From an uncultured Bacilli bacterium (GTDB taxonomy: Bacteria; Bacillota_I; Bacilli_A; RF39; UBA660), in the NCBI GenBank assembly GCA_947600015.1, contig CANQFX010000037.1, positions 1-11,687 on the forward strand: DNA of 11,687 nucleotides. Reading direction: 5' to 3'. Positions 1 to 5,477 of the stretch are shown one piece after another; position 1 is the first letter of the stretch; every line of letters begins with the position of its first letter. Under the pieces are notes generated by a model that was given only the letters and a program-made list of their open reading frames with translations, was not told the origin of the DNA and searched no databases. The translations under genes and the position numbers were made by a program.

Positions 1-1
1 C

Positions 2-241
2 TTTTTAGGACAGTTGAGTGGGATTGTGGAACCTATTTCTGCCGTCATTGGTGCCTTACTTGTTTTAAAAATTCAAGTACTTTTACCTTTCCTTCTTGCT
101 TTTGCAGCGGGCGCTATGATTTATGTTGTTGTAGAGGAATTAATTCCAGAAAGTCAAACGAACGAAAAAAAAGACCTGATGGCCTTGTTCACTTTGATTG
201 GATTTTCTATTATGATGATTTTAGATGTTGCCCTAGGTTAA
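2..241 (+). CDS. ZIP-family metal (zinc) transporter, C-terminal part
   Basis: The open frame enters from the left edge and ends at TAA 239-241, giving about 79 residues; the true start lies outside the window, and the TTG at 14 is internal. The visible part matches the last two or three membrane helices of ZIP (GufA/ZupT-like) divalent metal importers. It has a segment containing LSGIVEP followed by a hydrophobic stretch, then FAAGAMIYVVVEELIPES, the typical ZIP helix with its conserved GAM and ELIPE elements, and a final hydrophobic helix ending at the C-terminus. Family members sit in the cytoplasmic membrane and move Zn2+ or related metals. The zinc-ligand helices upstream are not visible, so substrate cannot be judged. 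It is the only plus-strand gene and converges on the endolysin gene across a shared terminator. Confidence 0.85.
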   Translation, partial: FLGQLSGIVEPISAVIGALLVLKIQVLLPFLLAFAAGAMIYVVVEELIPESQTNEKKDLMALFTLIGFSIMMILDVALG

Positions 242-266
242 AACGAAGTTTTTACACTTCGTTTTT
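241..266 (+). terminator. Intrinsic terminator after the ZIP gene, possibly bidirectional
   Basis: A perfect 9-bp stem pairs AAACGAAGT (241-249) with ACTTCGTTT (256-264) around a 6-nt loop and runs into T residues. On the minus strand the hairpin is followed by a short TTTT, so it may also end endolysin transcripts, whose stop is at 269-271. Confidence 0.8.
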
Positions 267-268
267 CT

Positions 269-979
269 TTACTCCTCAAGATATAATTTTTGATTTTCTT
301 TTAAATATACTCCATATAAATCTGTCTTAGGACAAGTAAAAATTAATTTTTTTGTATCTGATTGATTGTTCTCTGGTTTTGGGGCTGGTGTTTCTGGTTT
401 TGGAGTTGGTGTTTCTGGTTTTGCTTCTACAGTAGGAGAAGTTGTAATTGGTGGTTCTACTTTTGGTTCTGGTATTCTCTTAAAATTATAATTATGATTA
501 TTTAGTACTTTTACTTCCTTATCTAACCAAAGACATTCTTCTGGTTTCTTAGGGTTATTTATAGAATAATATCCACTAGCATTTTTAAACCAACCAGTTC
601 CTGTAAATTTCCCTTTTCCGCATTCTATATGACAATGATTCCCAGTAGCATTTCCTTTGGTTCCTTCACTATAAAAGTTTTCTCCTTGTGCAATTCTTTT
701 ACCTACAAATAAATTACTTACATCATTACAATGAGCAAATAATATTGTCATATAATCTTTAGTCCCATCAGGATATTCTACTGGTTCTATACTTTCTAAC
801 CATACTTCGTTCGCATCGGGAGTATATATTTTTTTGATAATTCCTGTATAAGGAGCGCGAATCGGTTCTATGCCTGTATTTAATCCAGCATCATCAATCG
901 CATAACTATTTTTATGGGTTCCTTCTTCATATCCTTGCGTAATTCTCATATTTCTACTTGGATAGATTGGTTTTTCCAT
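269..979 (-). CDS. Phage-type M23 endopeptidase (endolysin) with proline-rich linker
   Basis: The 236-residue protein begins with an M23/LytM-like zinc peptidase domain (about residues 1-150). Probable metal and catalytic residues are H22 and D29 (HKNSYAID), H83 (FAHCND) and the HxH pair H115/H117 (GNHCHIE). M23 enzymes cut peptide cross-bridges of peptidoglycan. A Pro/Lys/Glu-rich linker (about 169-205) with ETPxPKP repeats leads to a short C-terminal module (about 209-236, KLIFTCPKTDLYGVYL) that could bind cell wall; that role is inference. There is no signal peptide, as expected for an endolysin released by a holin. Its ATG shares one base with the holin stop (TAATG), and a GGAGG lies about 10 nt upstream inside the holin gene, so translation is probably coupled. 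No other phage gene is visible nearby. Confidence 0.8.
   Translation of the reverse strand: MEKPIYPSRNMRITQGYEEGTHKNSYAIDDAGLNTGIEPIRAPYTGIIKKIYTPDANEVWLESIEPVEYPDGTKDYMTILFAHCNDVSNLFVGKRIAQGENFYSEGTKGNATGNHCHIECGKGKFTGTGWFKNASGYYSINNPKKPEECLWLDKEVKVLNNHNYNFKRIPEPKVEPPITTSPTVEAKPETPTPKPETPAPKPENNQSDTKKLIFTCPKTDLYGVYLKENQKLYLEE
375..425 (-). repeat. 21-bp tandem repeat encoding the endolysin linker
   Basis: Two 21-bp units (375-395 and 396-416) differ at only a few bases and are followed by a partial third copy (417-425). They encode repeated ETPxPKP heptapeptides in the hinge of the M23 protein, a site prone to copy-number change. Confidence 0.75.
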
Positions 980-1320
980 TATTTTTCATCCTCCTCATTA
1001 ATAATATTTTCTTTGGGGATGGTTACTGTATTTTTATTTATCACATCTTTATACGAAGAAAGTTTTCCTTCTAATGTTCGATAAATCGTATCTGCACCAA
1101 TGAAAGAAAATAGTCCAATCCAAAGACTTGTTGGGAAATCTACATTGGTAAAAGTAATACAAAAAAGAATTCCAACTAGCATATTTACGAAAAATGAGTA
1201 TATAGAAAGATACTTACTACTTTTAAAATAACGTTTTGTTTTTTGAATAAAAGCACAAGTAATTACACTTAATGCAATCGCTACAATTAGGAGTTGTTGT
1301 AAATAATCTAATTTTAACAT
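979..1320 (-). CDS. Small membrane protein, probable phage holin
   Basis: This 113-residue protein has three likely membrane segments (about 6-25, 37-57 and 65-83) and a charged C-terminal tail ending NEEDEK. Size, topology and position directly before a signal-less M23 endolysin with a TAATG overlap identify it as a probable holin, which would form membrane lesions to let the endolysin reach the wall. I cannot assign it to a named holin family by eye. The start is well supported by GAGGAGGT five nt before the ATG. A bare -10 box lies just upstream and the metK terminator lies beyond that, so the two-gene unit may have its own transcription. The pair could be a prophage remnant, a domesticated lysis module, or part of a tailocin or toxin-release system; the sequence does not decide. 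Confidence 0.7.
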   Translation of the reverse strand: MLKLDYLQQLLIVAIALSVITCAFIQKTKRYFKSSKYLSIYSFFVNMLVGILFCITFTNVDFPTSLWIGLFSFIGADTIYRTLEGKLSSYKDVINKNTVTIPKENIINEEDEK

Positions 1321-1337
1321 TTTTACCTCCTCGTCCT

Positions 1338-1343
1338 ATTATA
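1338..1343 (-). promoter_or_regulatory. Candidate -10 box for the holin-endolysin unit
   Basis: A perfect TATAAT on the minus strand lies about 18 nt before the holin ATG. No recognisable -35 is present at 16-18 bp spacing, so this would need an activator, another sigma factor, or be fortuitous. A transcript from here would have a leader of only about 10-12 nt containing the Shine-Dalgarno. Confidence 0.35.
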
Positions 1344-1387
1344 TGCTTGTAAGAGGCGGGATTCCTCGGTTATTCTACTATCTTTTT

Positions 1388-1420
1388 AAAAAAAATGAAA
1401 AAAGAAGAGTGCTTCTTTTT
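1388..1420 (-). terminator. Intrinsic terminator after metK
   Basis: Read on the minus strand, AAAAAGAAG (1420-1412) pairs with CTTCTTTTT (1407-1399) across a 4-nt loop, 12 nt after the metK stop, and is followed by a run of T with one interruption. The stem is AT-rich and therefore weak; some read-through into the holin is possible. Confidence 0.6.
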
Positions 1421-1432
1421 CCTTGAAATAAT

Positions 1433-2458
1433 TTAATCTTCAAAATGTCCAAATCGTGCTTTTTCTTCATAACAGATATGTTTTAGATTTAAATCTTTAA
1501 TAATATTTTTTACTTTGCATTCTTCATATAAATCCTTTGTTGCTTCCATATTTCCTTTATTTGTTTCAATATAGATTGCTAGTGGTTGTTCTATTCCTAT
1601 TGCATAAGATAATTGTACACTACACCAATTATAATCTTCCTTTGATTGGAGAATTTTTTTGGCAATTTCTCTTGCTTTATATGCACCAGATCGATCTACT
1701 TTGGTAGGATCTTTTCCTGAAAATGCCCCTCCTCCTACTGGTGCGAATGATTGATAACTATCTACTACAATTTTTCTACCTGTCAGTCCAGCATCGCTAT
1801 CAAATCCACCGATTTCAAATCTACCGGTTGGATTTATTAGATATTCTTCTACTTTTATATGAAAATGGTTGCATATTTCATTACATAAATTGATTAGTAT
1901 TTGATCGGTTTCTTTTCTTTCTTTTTCTGTATTTTGATAACAGATTGTAAATGTTTTAATCTTTATTAATTTATTATCTTTATCATAAATACCAGTAATT
2001 TGAGCTTTTCCATCAGGAAGAAATCTTCTATCTTTCTTTCGTAATTGATCATAATTATGACTTAATCTTTGTAAAATTACCATTGCAGTAGGTAGACATT
2101 CTTTCGTATCTTTCGTAGCATAGCCAAACATCATACCATTATCGCCTGCTCCTCCTACTTCTTCGTTCGTTCCTAAAGCAATATCTAGACTTTGTTTTCC
2201 CAGATTATCTATAATTTTATAATTTGTTCGATAACCTACCTCTTTTAATACTCTCTTCGTAATTTTTTCTACATTAATGTGCGCTTTTGAAGTAATTTCT
2301 CCGGTAATAAATATTTGATTTTTCCCTCCCATTACCTCAATGCCACATCGACTATTTTCATCTTGCCTTAAACACTCGTCCAAAATAGCATCACTAATTT
2401 GGTCACATACTTTGTCTGGATGTCCTCGAAATACAATTTCATTACTATACAGTTTCAT
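1433..2458 (-). CDS. metK: S-adenosylmethionine synthetase (short form)
   Basis: The enzyme makes SAM from methionine and ATP in the cytoplasm. Recognisable motifs are GHPDK (12-16, near the N-terminus), GAGDNGMMFGYA (103-114; most bacterial enzymes have Q where N107 stands), PDGKAQ (148-153), GGFDSDAGLTGRK (217-229; usually GGPxGDxGLTGRK) and GGGAFSGKDPTKVDRS (242-257), the phosphate-binding signature. I chose the ATG at 2458 because the protein then begins MKLYSNE and GAAAGGG lies about 7 nt upstream; an in-frame ATG at 2479 would add seven residues but sits against the riboswitch terminator with a poor ribosome site. At 341 residues it is about 45-60 shorter than typical MetK, with shortening in the central part and C-terminus, which ends in GHFED. 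Expression is controlled by the upstream SAM-I riboswitch, giving product feedback. Confidence 0.92.
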   Translation of the reverse strand: MKLYSNEIVFRGHPDKVCDQISDAILDECLRQDENSRCGIEVMGGKNQIFITGEITSKAHINVEKITKRVLKEVGYRTNYKIIDNLGKQSLDIALGTNEEVGGAGDNGMMFGYATKDTKECLPTAMVILQRLSHNYDQLRKKDRRFLPDGKAQITGIYDKDNKLIKIKTFTICYQNTEKERKETDQILINLCNEICNHFHIKVEEYLINPTGRFEIGGFDSDAGLTGRKIVVDSYQSFAPVGGGAFSGKDPTKVDRSGAYKAREIAKKILQSKEDYNWCSVQLSYAIGIEQPLAIYIETNKGNMEATKDLYEECKVKNIIKDLNLKHICYEEKARFGHFED

Positions 2459-2484
2459 TTTTATTTCCCTTTCTAACATCTCAC

Positions 2485-2514
2485 AAAAAAACTCGAGATA
2501 ACTTTAATCTCGAG
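2485..2514 (-). terminator. Conditional terminator of the SAM riboswitch
   Basis: CTCGAGAT (2514-2507) pairs perfectly with ATCTCGAG (2499-2492) around a 7-nt loop and is followed by seven T residues (2491-2485). Both arms overlap the antiterminator helix. Confidence 0.92.
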
Positions 2515-2610
2515 CTTAAAGTTATCTTATAGATCTAGCATTACCACCTAACTAAATAGGTTGGTGTGATATCTTTGGGCTAGTCCCTCCATCACTCTTT
2601 ATAAGATGTT
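2485..2610 (-). ncRNA. SAM-I (S-box) riboswitch controlling metK
   Basis: The metK leader carries the S-box core: GGAGGGACTAGCCC (2590-2577), the CCAACC segment, a P3 hairpin ACCTA/TAGGT (2561-2557 with 2550-2546), and closing P1 of 8 bp (2607-2600 with 2531-2524). The family pseudoknot, usually UGGC with GCCA, is present as CTAGC (2583-2579) with GCTAG (2539-2535), a compensatory change. The switch can be read directly. A perfect 12-bp antiterminator (2527-2516 with 2507-2496) shares four bases with the 3' strand of P1 and excludes the terminator at 2514-2492. The known SAM-I mechanism predicts that bound SAM stabilises P1, the terminator forms and metK is off. Confidence 0.93.
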
Positions 2611-2616
2611 ACAATT

Positions 2617-2645
2617 ATTATATTATTTTCTTTTTGTTTTCGCAA
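2617..2645 (-). promoter_or_regulatory. Sigma-A-type promoter of metK
   Basis: TTGCGA (2645-2640), a 17-bp spacer and a perfect TATAAT (2622-2617) place the transcription start near 2610, three bases before riboswitch P1 begins. The A-rich spacer is typical of strong low-GC promoters. Confidence 0.85.
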
Positions 2646-2733
2646 CTATTATTTGCCTAACTTTTCTCATTTCTTTTATCTAATTTTTTTTAAATATTTG
2701 TTATTTTTATTGTTCTTCTTTCCTCTAGATCCT

Positions 2734-3939
2734 TTATTTATCATTCATGTATGATTTAAAAATCACTTTTAAAAATACCTTTTTTCCTTTTTGAATAATC
2801 AATGAATTATTATGTAAATCCTCTATTGTAATTCTTTTTTCTACCGATGTTACCTTTTCTTGATTTACTGATATTCCATTTTGAGCAATTAGTCTTCGTG
2901 CCTCCGACTTAGAAGATGTAATGTTTACTCCATATAATAGATCTACTACTGATATTGGTAAGGAAAGTTCTGTTGTAATTGTATCAATATTATCTGTAAT
3001 ATTTTTATTTGCTTTTGCCATGTATTTTTCTATTGCAGCCGCAATGAATTGTTCTCCGTGATACATCCGAATAATTTCTTTACCAAATTCTTTATGTGCA
3101 TTGACTATGTCTTCTGCTATCCATTTTTTATACACTTTGGAATCAATGTCCGTTGTTAATTGAAAGTATGTTTCTAAACATTCATCTGGAATTCTCATGG
3201 CCTTTTCAAACATCATTGCTGGTTCTTCATCAATCCCAATATAATTATCTAATGATTTACTCATCTTTTCTTTTCCATCTAATCCAACAAGTAGAGGGAA
3301 AACAATCACATCTTGAGGAACTTGTCCATAATCTCTTTGTAATTCCCTTCCTACAAGCAAATTGAAGGTTTGATCTGTTCCGCCAATTTCAATATCTGCG
3401 TGGATTGCGACAGAATCATAGCCCTGCATTAAAGGATACATAAATTCATGCACTCCAATTGGTACTTGTTTTATAAAACGATTTTTGAAATCATCTCTTT
3501 CTAACAGTCTAGCAACCGTGTATTTTCCCGTTAACTCTAGGACATCTTTAAAATTCATTTTATTTAACCACTGAGAATTATAAATAATTTTTGTTTTTTC
3601 TTTATCTAAAATTTTTGTTACTTGGTTAAAGTATGTTTCTCCACTTCTTCTGGTTTCTTCAAATGTTAATTGTGGTCTCGTTTTGCTTTTTCCACTAGGA
3701 TCACCTATCATCGCAGTAAAGTCACCAATTACAAAATAAATTTCATGCCCCATATCTTGTAAAATCTTTAATACTCGTAAAGGAACGGTATGTCCTAAAT
3801 GTAAATCTGGTCTGGAGGGGTCTGCTCCAAATTTTACAATTAATTTTTTGCCACTTTTTAATTTTTCTCTGAGTGTATTTTCATTAAAAATTTGTACTGC
3901 TTTTCTTATAATTAATTCAATTTGTTCTTCTTGATTCAT
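2734..3939 (-). CDS. tyrS: Tyrosyl-tRNA synthetase
   Basis: This 401-residue class I synthetase attaches tyrosine to tRNA-Tyr. The signatures are HLGH (47-50, the HIGH motif), the nucleotide-binding stretch GDFTAMIGDPSGKSKTRP (72-89), the tyrosine-site region GGTDQ (186-190), KMSKS (225-229), and a C-terminal S4 RNA-binding domain (about 333-390, with SKSEARRLIAQNGISVN). Starting KFGADPSRPDLHLGH, it resembles the TyrZ/type-2 branch of TyrRS rather than the B. subtilis TyrS branch; this is by motif recall. The start ATG is preceded by AAGGAGG at good spacing. A T-box leader with a tyrosine specifier lies directly upstream and independently confirms the amino acid. I see no convincing terminator between its stop and the metK promoter, so transcripts may run into the metK leader. 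Confidence 0.96.
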   Translation of the reverse strand: MNQEEQIELIIRKAVQIFNENTLREKLKSGKKLIVKFGADPSRPDLHLGHTVPLRVLKILQDMGHEIYFVIGDFTAMIGDPSGKSKTRPQLTFEETRRSGETYFNQVTKILDKEKTKIIYNSQWLNKMNFKDVLELTGKYTVARLLERDDFKNRFIKQVPIGVHEFMYPLMQGYDSVAIHADIEIGGTDQTFNLLVGRELQRDYGQVPQDVIVFPLLVGLDGKEKMSKSLDNYIGIDEEPAMMFEKAMRIPDECLETYFQLTTDIDSKVYKKWIAEDIVNAHKEFGKEIIRMYHGEQFIAAAIEKYMAKANKNITDNIDTITTELSLPISVVDLLYGVNITSSKSEARRLIAQNGISVNQEKVTSVEKRITIEDLHNNSLIIQKGKKVFLKVIFKSYMNDK

Positions 3940-4003
3940 CTTGTCCTCCTTATATTTTTATTTTATGATATTTATCATTATTCTTCCTAACTCATTTAAA
4001 ATC

Positions 4004-4042
4004 AAAAAACGAACAAAGCATCCAAAAGGACGAATTGTTCGT
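4004..4042 (-). terminator. Conditional terminator of the tyrS T-box
   Basis: ACGAACAA (4042-4035) pairs with TTGTTCGT (4016-4009). An inner stem CGTCC/GGATG is capped by TTTT and separated by a 2x2 internal loop, and six T residues follow (4009-4004). Confidence 0.9.
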
Positions 4043-4217
4043 GGTACCACCTTTATTTGTAATAATTATTTATTACCTCTTATTGATAACGGATCTTATC
4101 CGATTAAAATCATCATTTGTAATTCATCATTCTATTTTTCCTTGTTTTCACCAACCACAAGTTCTCTATAAAAAATTCTAAAATGGCTACTTAGAATGAA
4201 TCGTTTTTTAATGATTT
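4004..4217 (-). ncRNA. T-box leader for tyrS, tyrosine specifier UAC
   Basis: The leader shows the T-box layout. Stem I has a base helix (4217-4211 with 4113-4107) and a second helix (4199-4193 with 4133-4127) enclosing a specifier loop with TAC (Tyr) at 4121-4119. Upstream in Stem I are the AGTA motif and a GGTTGGTG apical element. The conserved T-box AAGGTGGTACCAC is at 4053-4041. The antiterminator pairs AAAGG and ACG of the T-box with the downstream CGTCCTTT, which also forms the inner stem of the terminator. By the known mechanism, uncharged tRNA-Tyr stabilises the antiterminator and tyrS is transcribed when tyrosine is short. Confidence 0.93.
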
Positions 4218-4223
4218 AACTAA

Positions 4224-4229
4224 ATTGTA
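4224..4229 (-). promoter_or_regulatory. Candidate -10 of the tyrS promoter
   Basis: TACAAT on the minus strand would start transcription at about 4217, exactly where T-box Stem I begins. The -35 is poor: the matching position lies in the T-run of the rpsI terminator. Confidence 0.5.
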
Positions 4230-4244
4230 CTACACTTAGGTAGC

Positions 4245-4270
4245 AAAAAAGTCCATCTGACTGGACCTTT
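4245..4270 (-). terminator. Intrinsic terminator of rplM-rpsI
   Basis: GTCCA (4266-4262) pairs with TGGAC (4255-4251) around a 6-nt loop, can extend by a G-T and A-T pairs, and is followed by six T residues (4250-4245). It lies about 20 nt after the rpsI stop and abuts the tyrS promoter. Confidence 0.8.
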
Positions 4271-4288
4271 GAAACATTGAAAGATAAA

Positions 4289-4714
4289 TTAACGTTTTGA
4301 GAATTGTGGAGCACGACGTGCTTTTTTCAATCCTGGTTTCTTACGTTCTTTCTTACGAGAATCTCTTGTAATGAATCCAGCAACTTTCAATACTTTTCTA
4401 AAACTATTCTCTGAATCAGCAGGAGTTGTACTATCATATTGTAATAGTGCTCGTGTAATTCCTAGACGGATTGCTCCTGTTTGTCCTTGGAATCCTCCAC
4501 CTTTTACTTTTGCATCTACATCAAACATACCCATTGTTTTTGTTACTTCTAATGGTTGACATAAATCCATTACACAAATTTTAGAAGGGAAATACTCATT
4601 AACATCTCTTCCATTTACAGTGATTTTTCCTGTTCCTGGTGTTAAAGTAACACGAGCGACACTTGTTTTTCTATGTCCTGTTCCTGTGTACACATTCTTA
4701 TTTTCTTTTGCCAT
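4289..4714 (-). CDS. rpsI: 30S ribosomal protein S9 (uS9)
   Basis: This 141-residue ribosomal protein carries TGHRKTSVARV (12-22), the GGGFQGQTGAIRLGITRALL core (about 72-91) and the basic C-terminal tail ending KKARRAPQFSKR, whose final Lys-Arg reaches the decoding region and contacts P-site tRNA in known ribosomes. Length and ends are typical of the family; it is a little longer at the N-terminus (MAKENKNVY) than many. It follows rplM by 11 nt with GGAGGG before the ATG, the near-universal bacterial pairing, and is co-transcribed from the rplM promoter. Expression may be coupled to the rplM leader. Confidence 0.98.
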   Translation of the reverse strand: MAKENKNVYTGTGHRKTSVARVTLTPGTGKITVNGRDVNEYFPSKICVMDLCQPLEVTKTMGMFDVDAKVKGGGFQGQTGAIRLGITRALLQYDSTTPADSENSFRKVLKVAGFITRDSRKKERKKPGLKKARRAPQFSKR

Positions 4715-4725
4715 TCTTTACCCTC

Positions 4726-5157
4726 CTATTTCATTTCAAGCACTTCTGGCTTTTGTGCCTGTTGTTTGTGCTCGCTTCCTACATATACAAATAATTTTTT
4801 ATACATTTGTCTTCCTAATCGATTATGTGGAAGCATTCCTTTTACGGCTCTTTCCATCATTTCAACTGGATATTTTTCTCTCATTACTTTTGCTGTTCTT
4901 TCTCTTAAACCACCTTGATACATAGAGTGATTATAATACATTTTATTCTCTAATTTATTTCCAGTTAAGTTTACTTTTTCTGCATTAATAATAATGATAT
5001 AATCGCCACAATCAATATGTGGTGTATAAGTTGGTTTGTGTTTTCCACGTAGATATGTTGCGGCAAGAGAGGCCACTCTACCTAGTGGTTTTCCTTCGGC
5101 ATCAATTACATACCATTTTCTTTCTACTGTTTCTTTTTTTTGCATATAACTATTCAT
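4726..5157 (-). CDS. rplM: 50S ribosomal protein L13 (uL13)
   Basis: The 143-residue protein binds 23S rRNA early in large-subunit assembly. Diagnostic stretches are RKWYVIDAEGKPLGRVAS (about 13-30), LRGKHKPTYTPHIDCGDYII (about 36-55) and the MLPHNRLGRQMYKKLFVY motif (about 108-125). The length fits the family norm of about 142-148. The ATG has GGAGAAAAATT before it, an acceptable Shine-Dalgarno. It is the first gene of the rplM-rpsI operon, with its own strong promoter and a structured leader, and is separated from truA by the inserted GH25 gene, whereas truA-rplM are usually adjacent in Firmicutes. Confidence 0.98.
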   Translation of the reverse strand: MNSYMQKKETVERKWYVIDAEGKPLGRVASLAATYLRGKHKPTYTPHIDCGDYIIIINAEKVNLTGNKLENKMYYNHSMYQGGLRERTAKVMREKYPVEMMERAVKGMLPHNRLGRQMYKKLFVYVGSEHKQQAQKPEVLEMK

Positions 5158-5174
5158 AATTTTTCTCCTTTACT

Positions 5175-5203
5175 TAAATTAGATTTTCCCAGGATCTAAT
5201 TTA
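5175..5203 (-). promoter_or_regulatory. rplM leader hairpin, candidate L13 autoregulatory element
   Basis: A perfect 10-bp stem (5203-5194 with 5184-5175) with a 9-nt loop CCTGGGAAA sits in the roughly 66-nt 5' leader of rplM, ending about 17 nt before the ATG. It has no T-tract, so it is not a terminator. L13 leaders are known to be structured in Bacilli; equating this one with that RNA family is inference. Confidence 0.55.
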
Positions 5204-5230
5204 TGTGGGGATTTCAATGTACCGATTATG

Positions 5231-5259
5231 ATTATACTAAAAAAAGCATGAAAAATCAA
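5231..5259 (-). promoter_or_regulatory. Promoter of rplM-rpsI
   Basis: TTGATT (5259-5254), exactly 17 bp, then perfect TATAAT (5236-5231). Start is predicted near 5224. This is a strong consensus promoter suited to a ribosomal protein operon. Confidence 0.85.
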
Positions 5260-5260
5260 T

Positions 5261-5477
5261 ACCTTTTTATGTTTTCGTAAAAATCTTTTGATTGTTTCTT
5301 TCTATTAAATGTTTATTTTGTGATTTTTATTCTTTATTCTTTATCAATGCATCTTTTTATCCCTACATTGAATCCTTTTCTAAAGCCATAAGTAGATTTT
5401 TTCTCTTTTCATTCTCTATTTAAAAACTAAGAAAATTTATTCGTATCTTTGATTAATTTTGTATCATTCTAGGAAAA
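5261..5477 (-). other. Intergenic stretch with no recognised feature
   Basis: About 215 very AT-rich bases lie between the rplM promoter and the stop of the GH25 gene. I see no coding sequence, tRNA, convincing terminator for the GH25 gene or repeat; there is only a weak inverted repeat (TCAATG/CATTGA) with a long loop. Confidence 0.6.

Noticed and set aside
1344..1375. Minus-strand GAATCCCGCCTCTTAC upstream of the holin looks like a tRNA 3' end, hence a possible prophage attachment site
   Set aside because: The matching T-stem 5' strand and acceptor 5' half are absent, there is no CCA end, and no second copy or integrase is in the window.
2477..2479. ATG at 2479 as the metK start
   Set aside because: It lies about 6 nt from the riboswitch T-run with a poor Shine-Dalgarno, whereas the ATG at 2458 has GAAAGGG and matches the family N-terminus.
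3941..4171. Plus-strand open frame of about 76 codons
   Set aside because: It lies wholly within the tyrS T-box leader; the RNA structure explains the sequence and the peptide resembles nothing.
4620..4925. Plus-strand open frames opposite rplM-rpsI (4620-4925, 4673-4918)
   Set aside because: They are antisense to two certain ribosomal protein genes, have no ribosome site and show the composition expected of shadow frames.
5261..5477. Possible small RNA or degenerate gene in the AT-rich gap before rplM
   Set aside because: No promoter-terminator pair, coherent reading frame or strong hairpin could be found.
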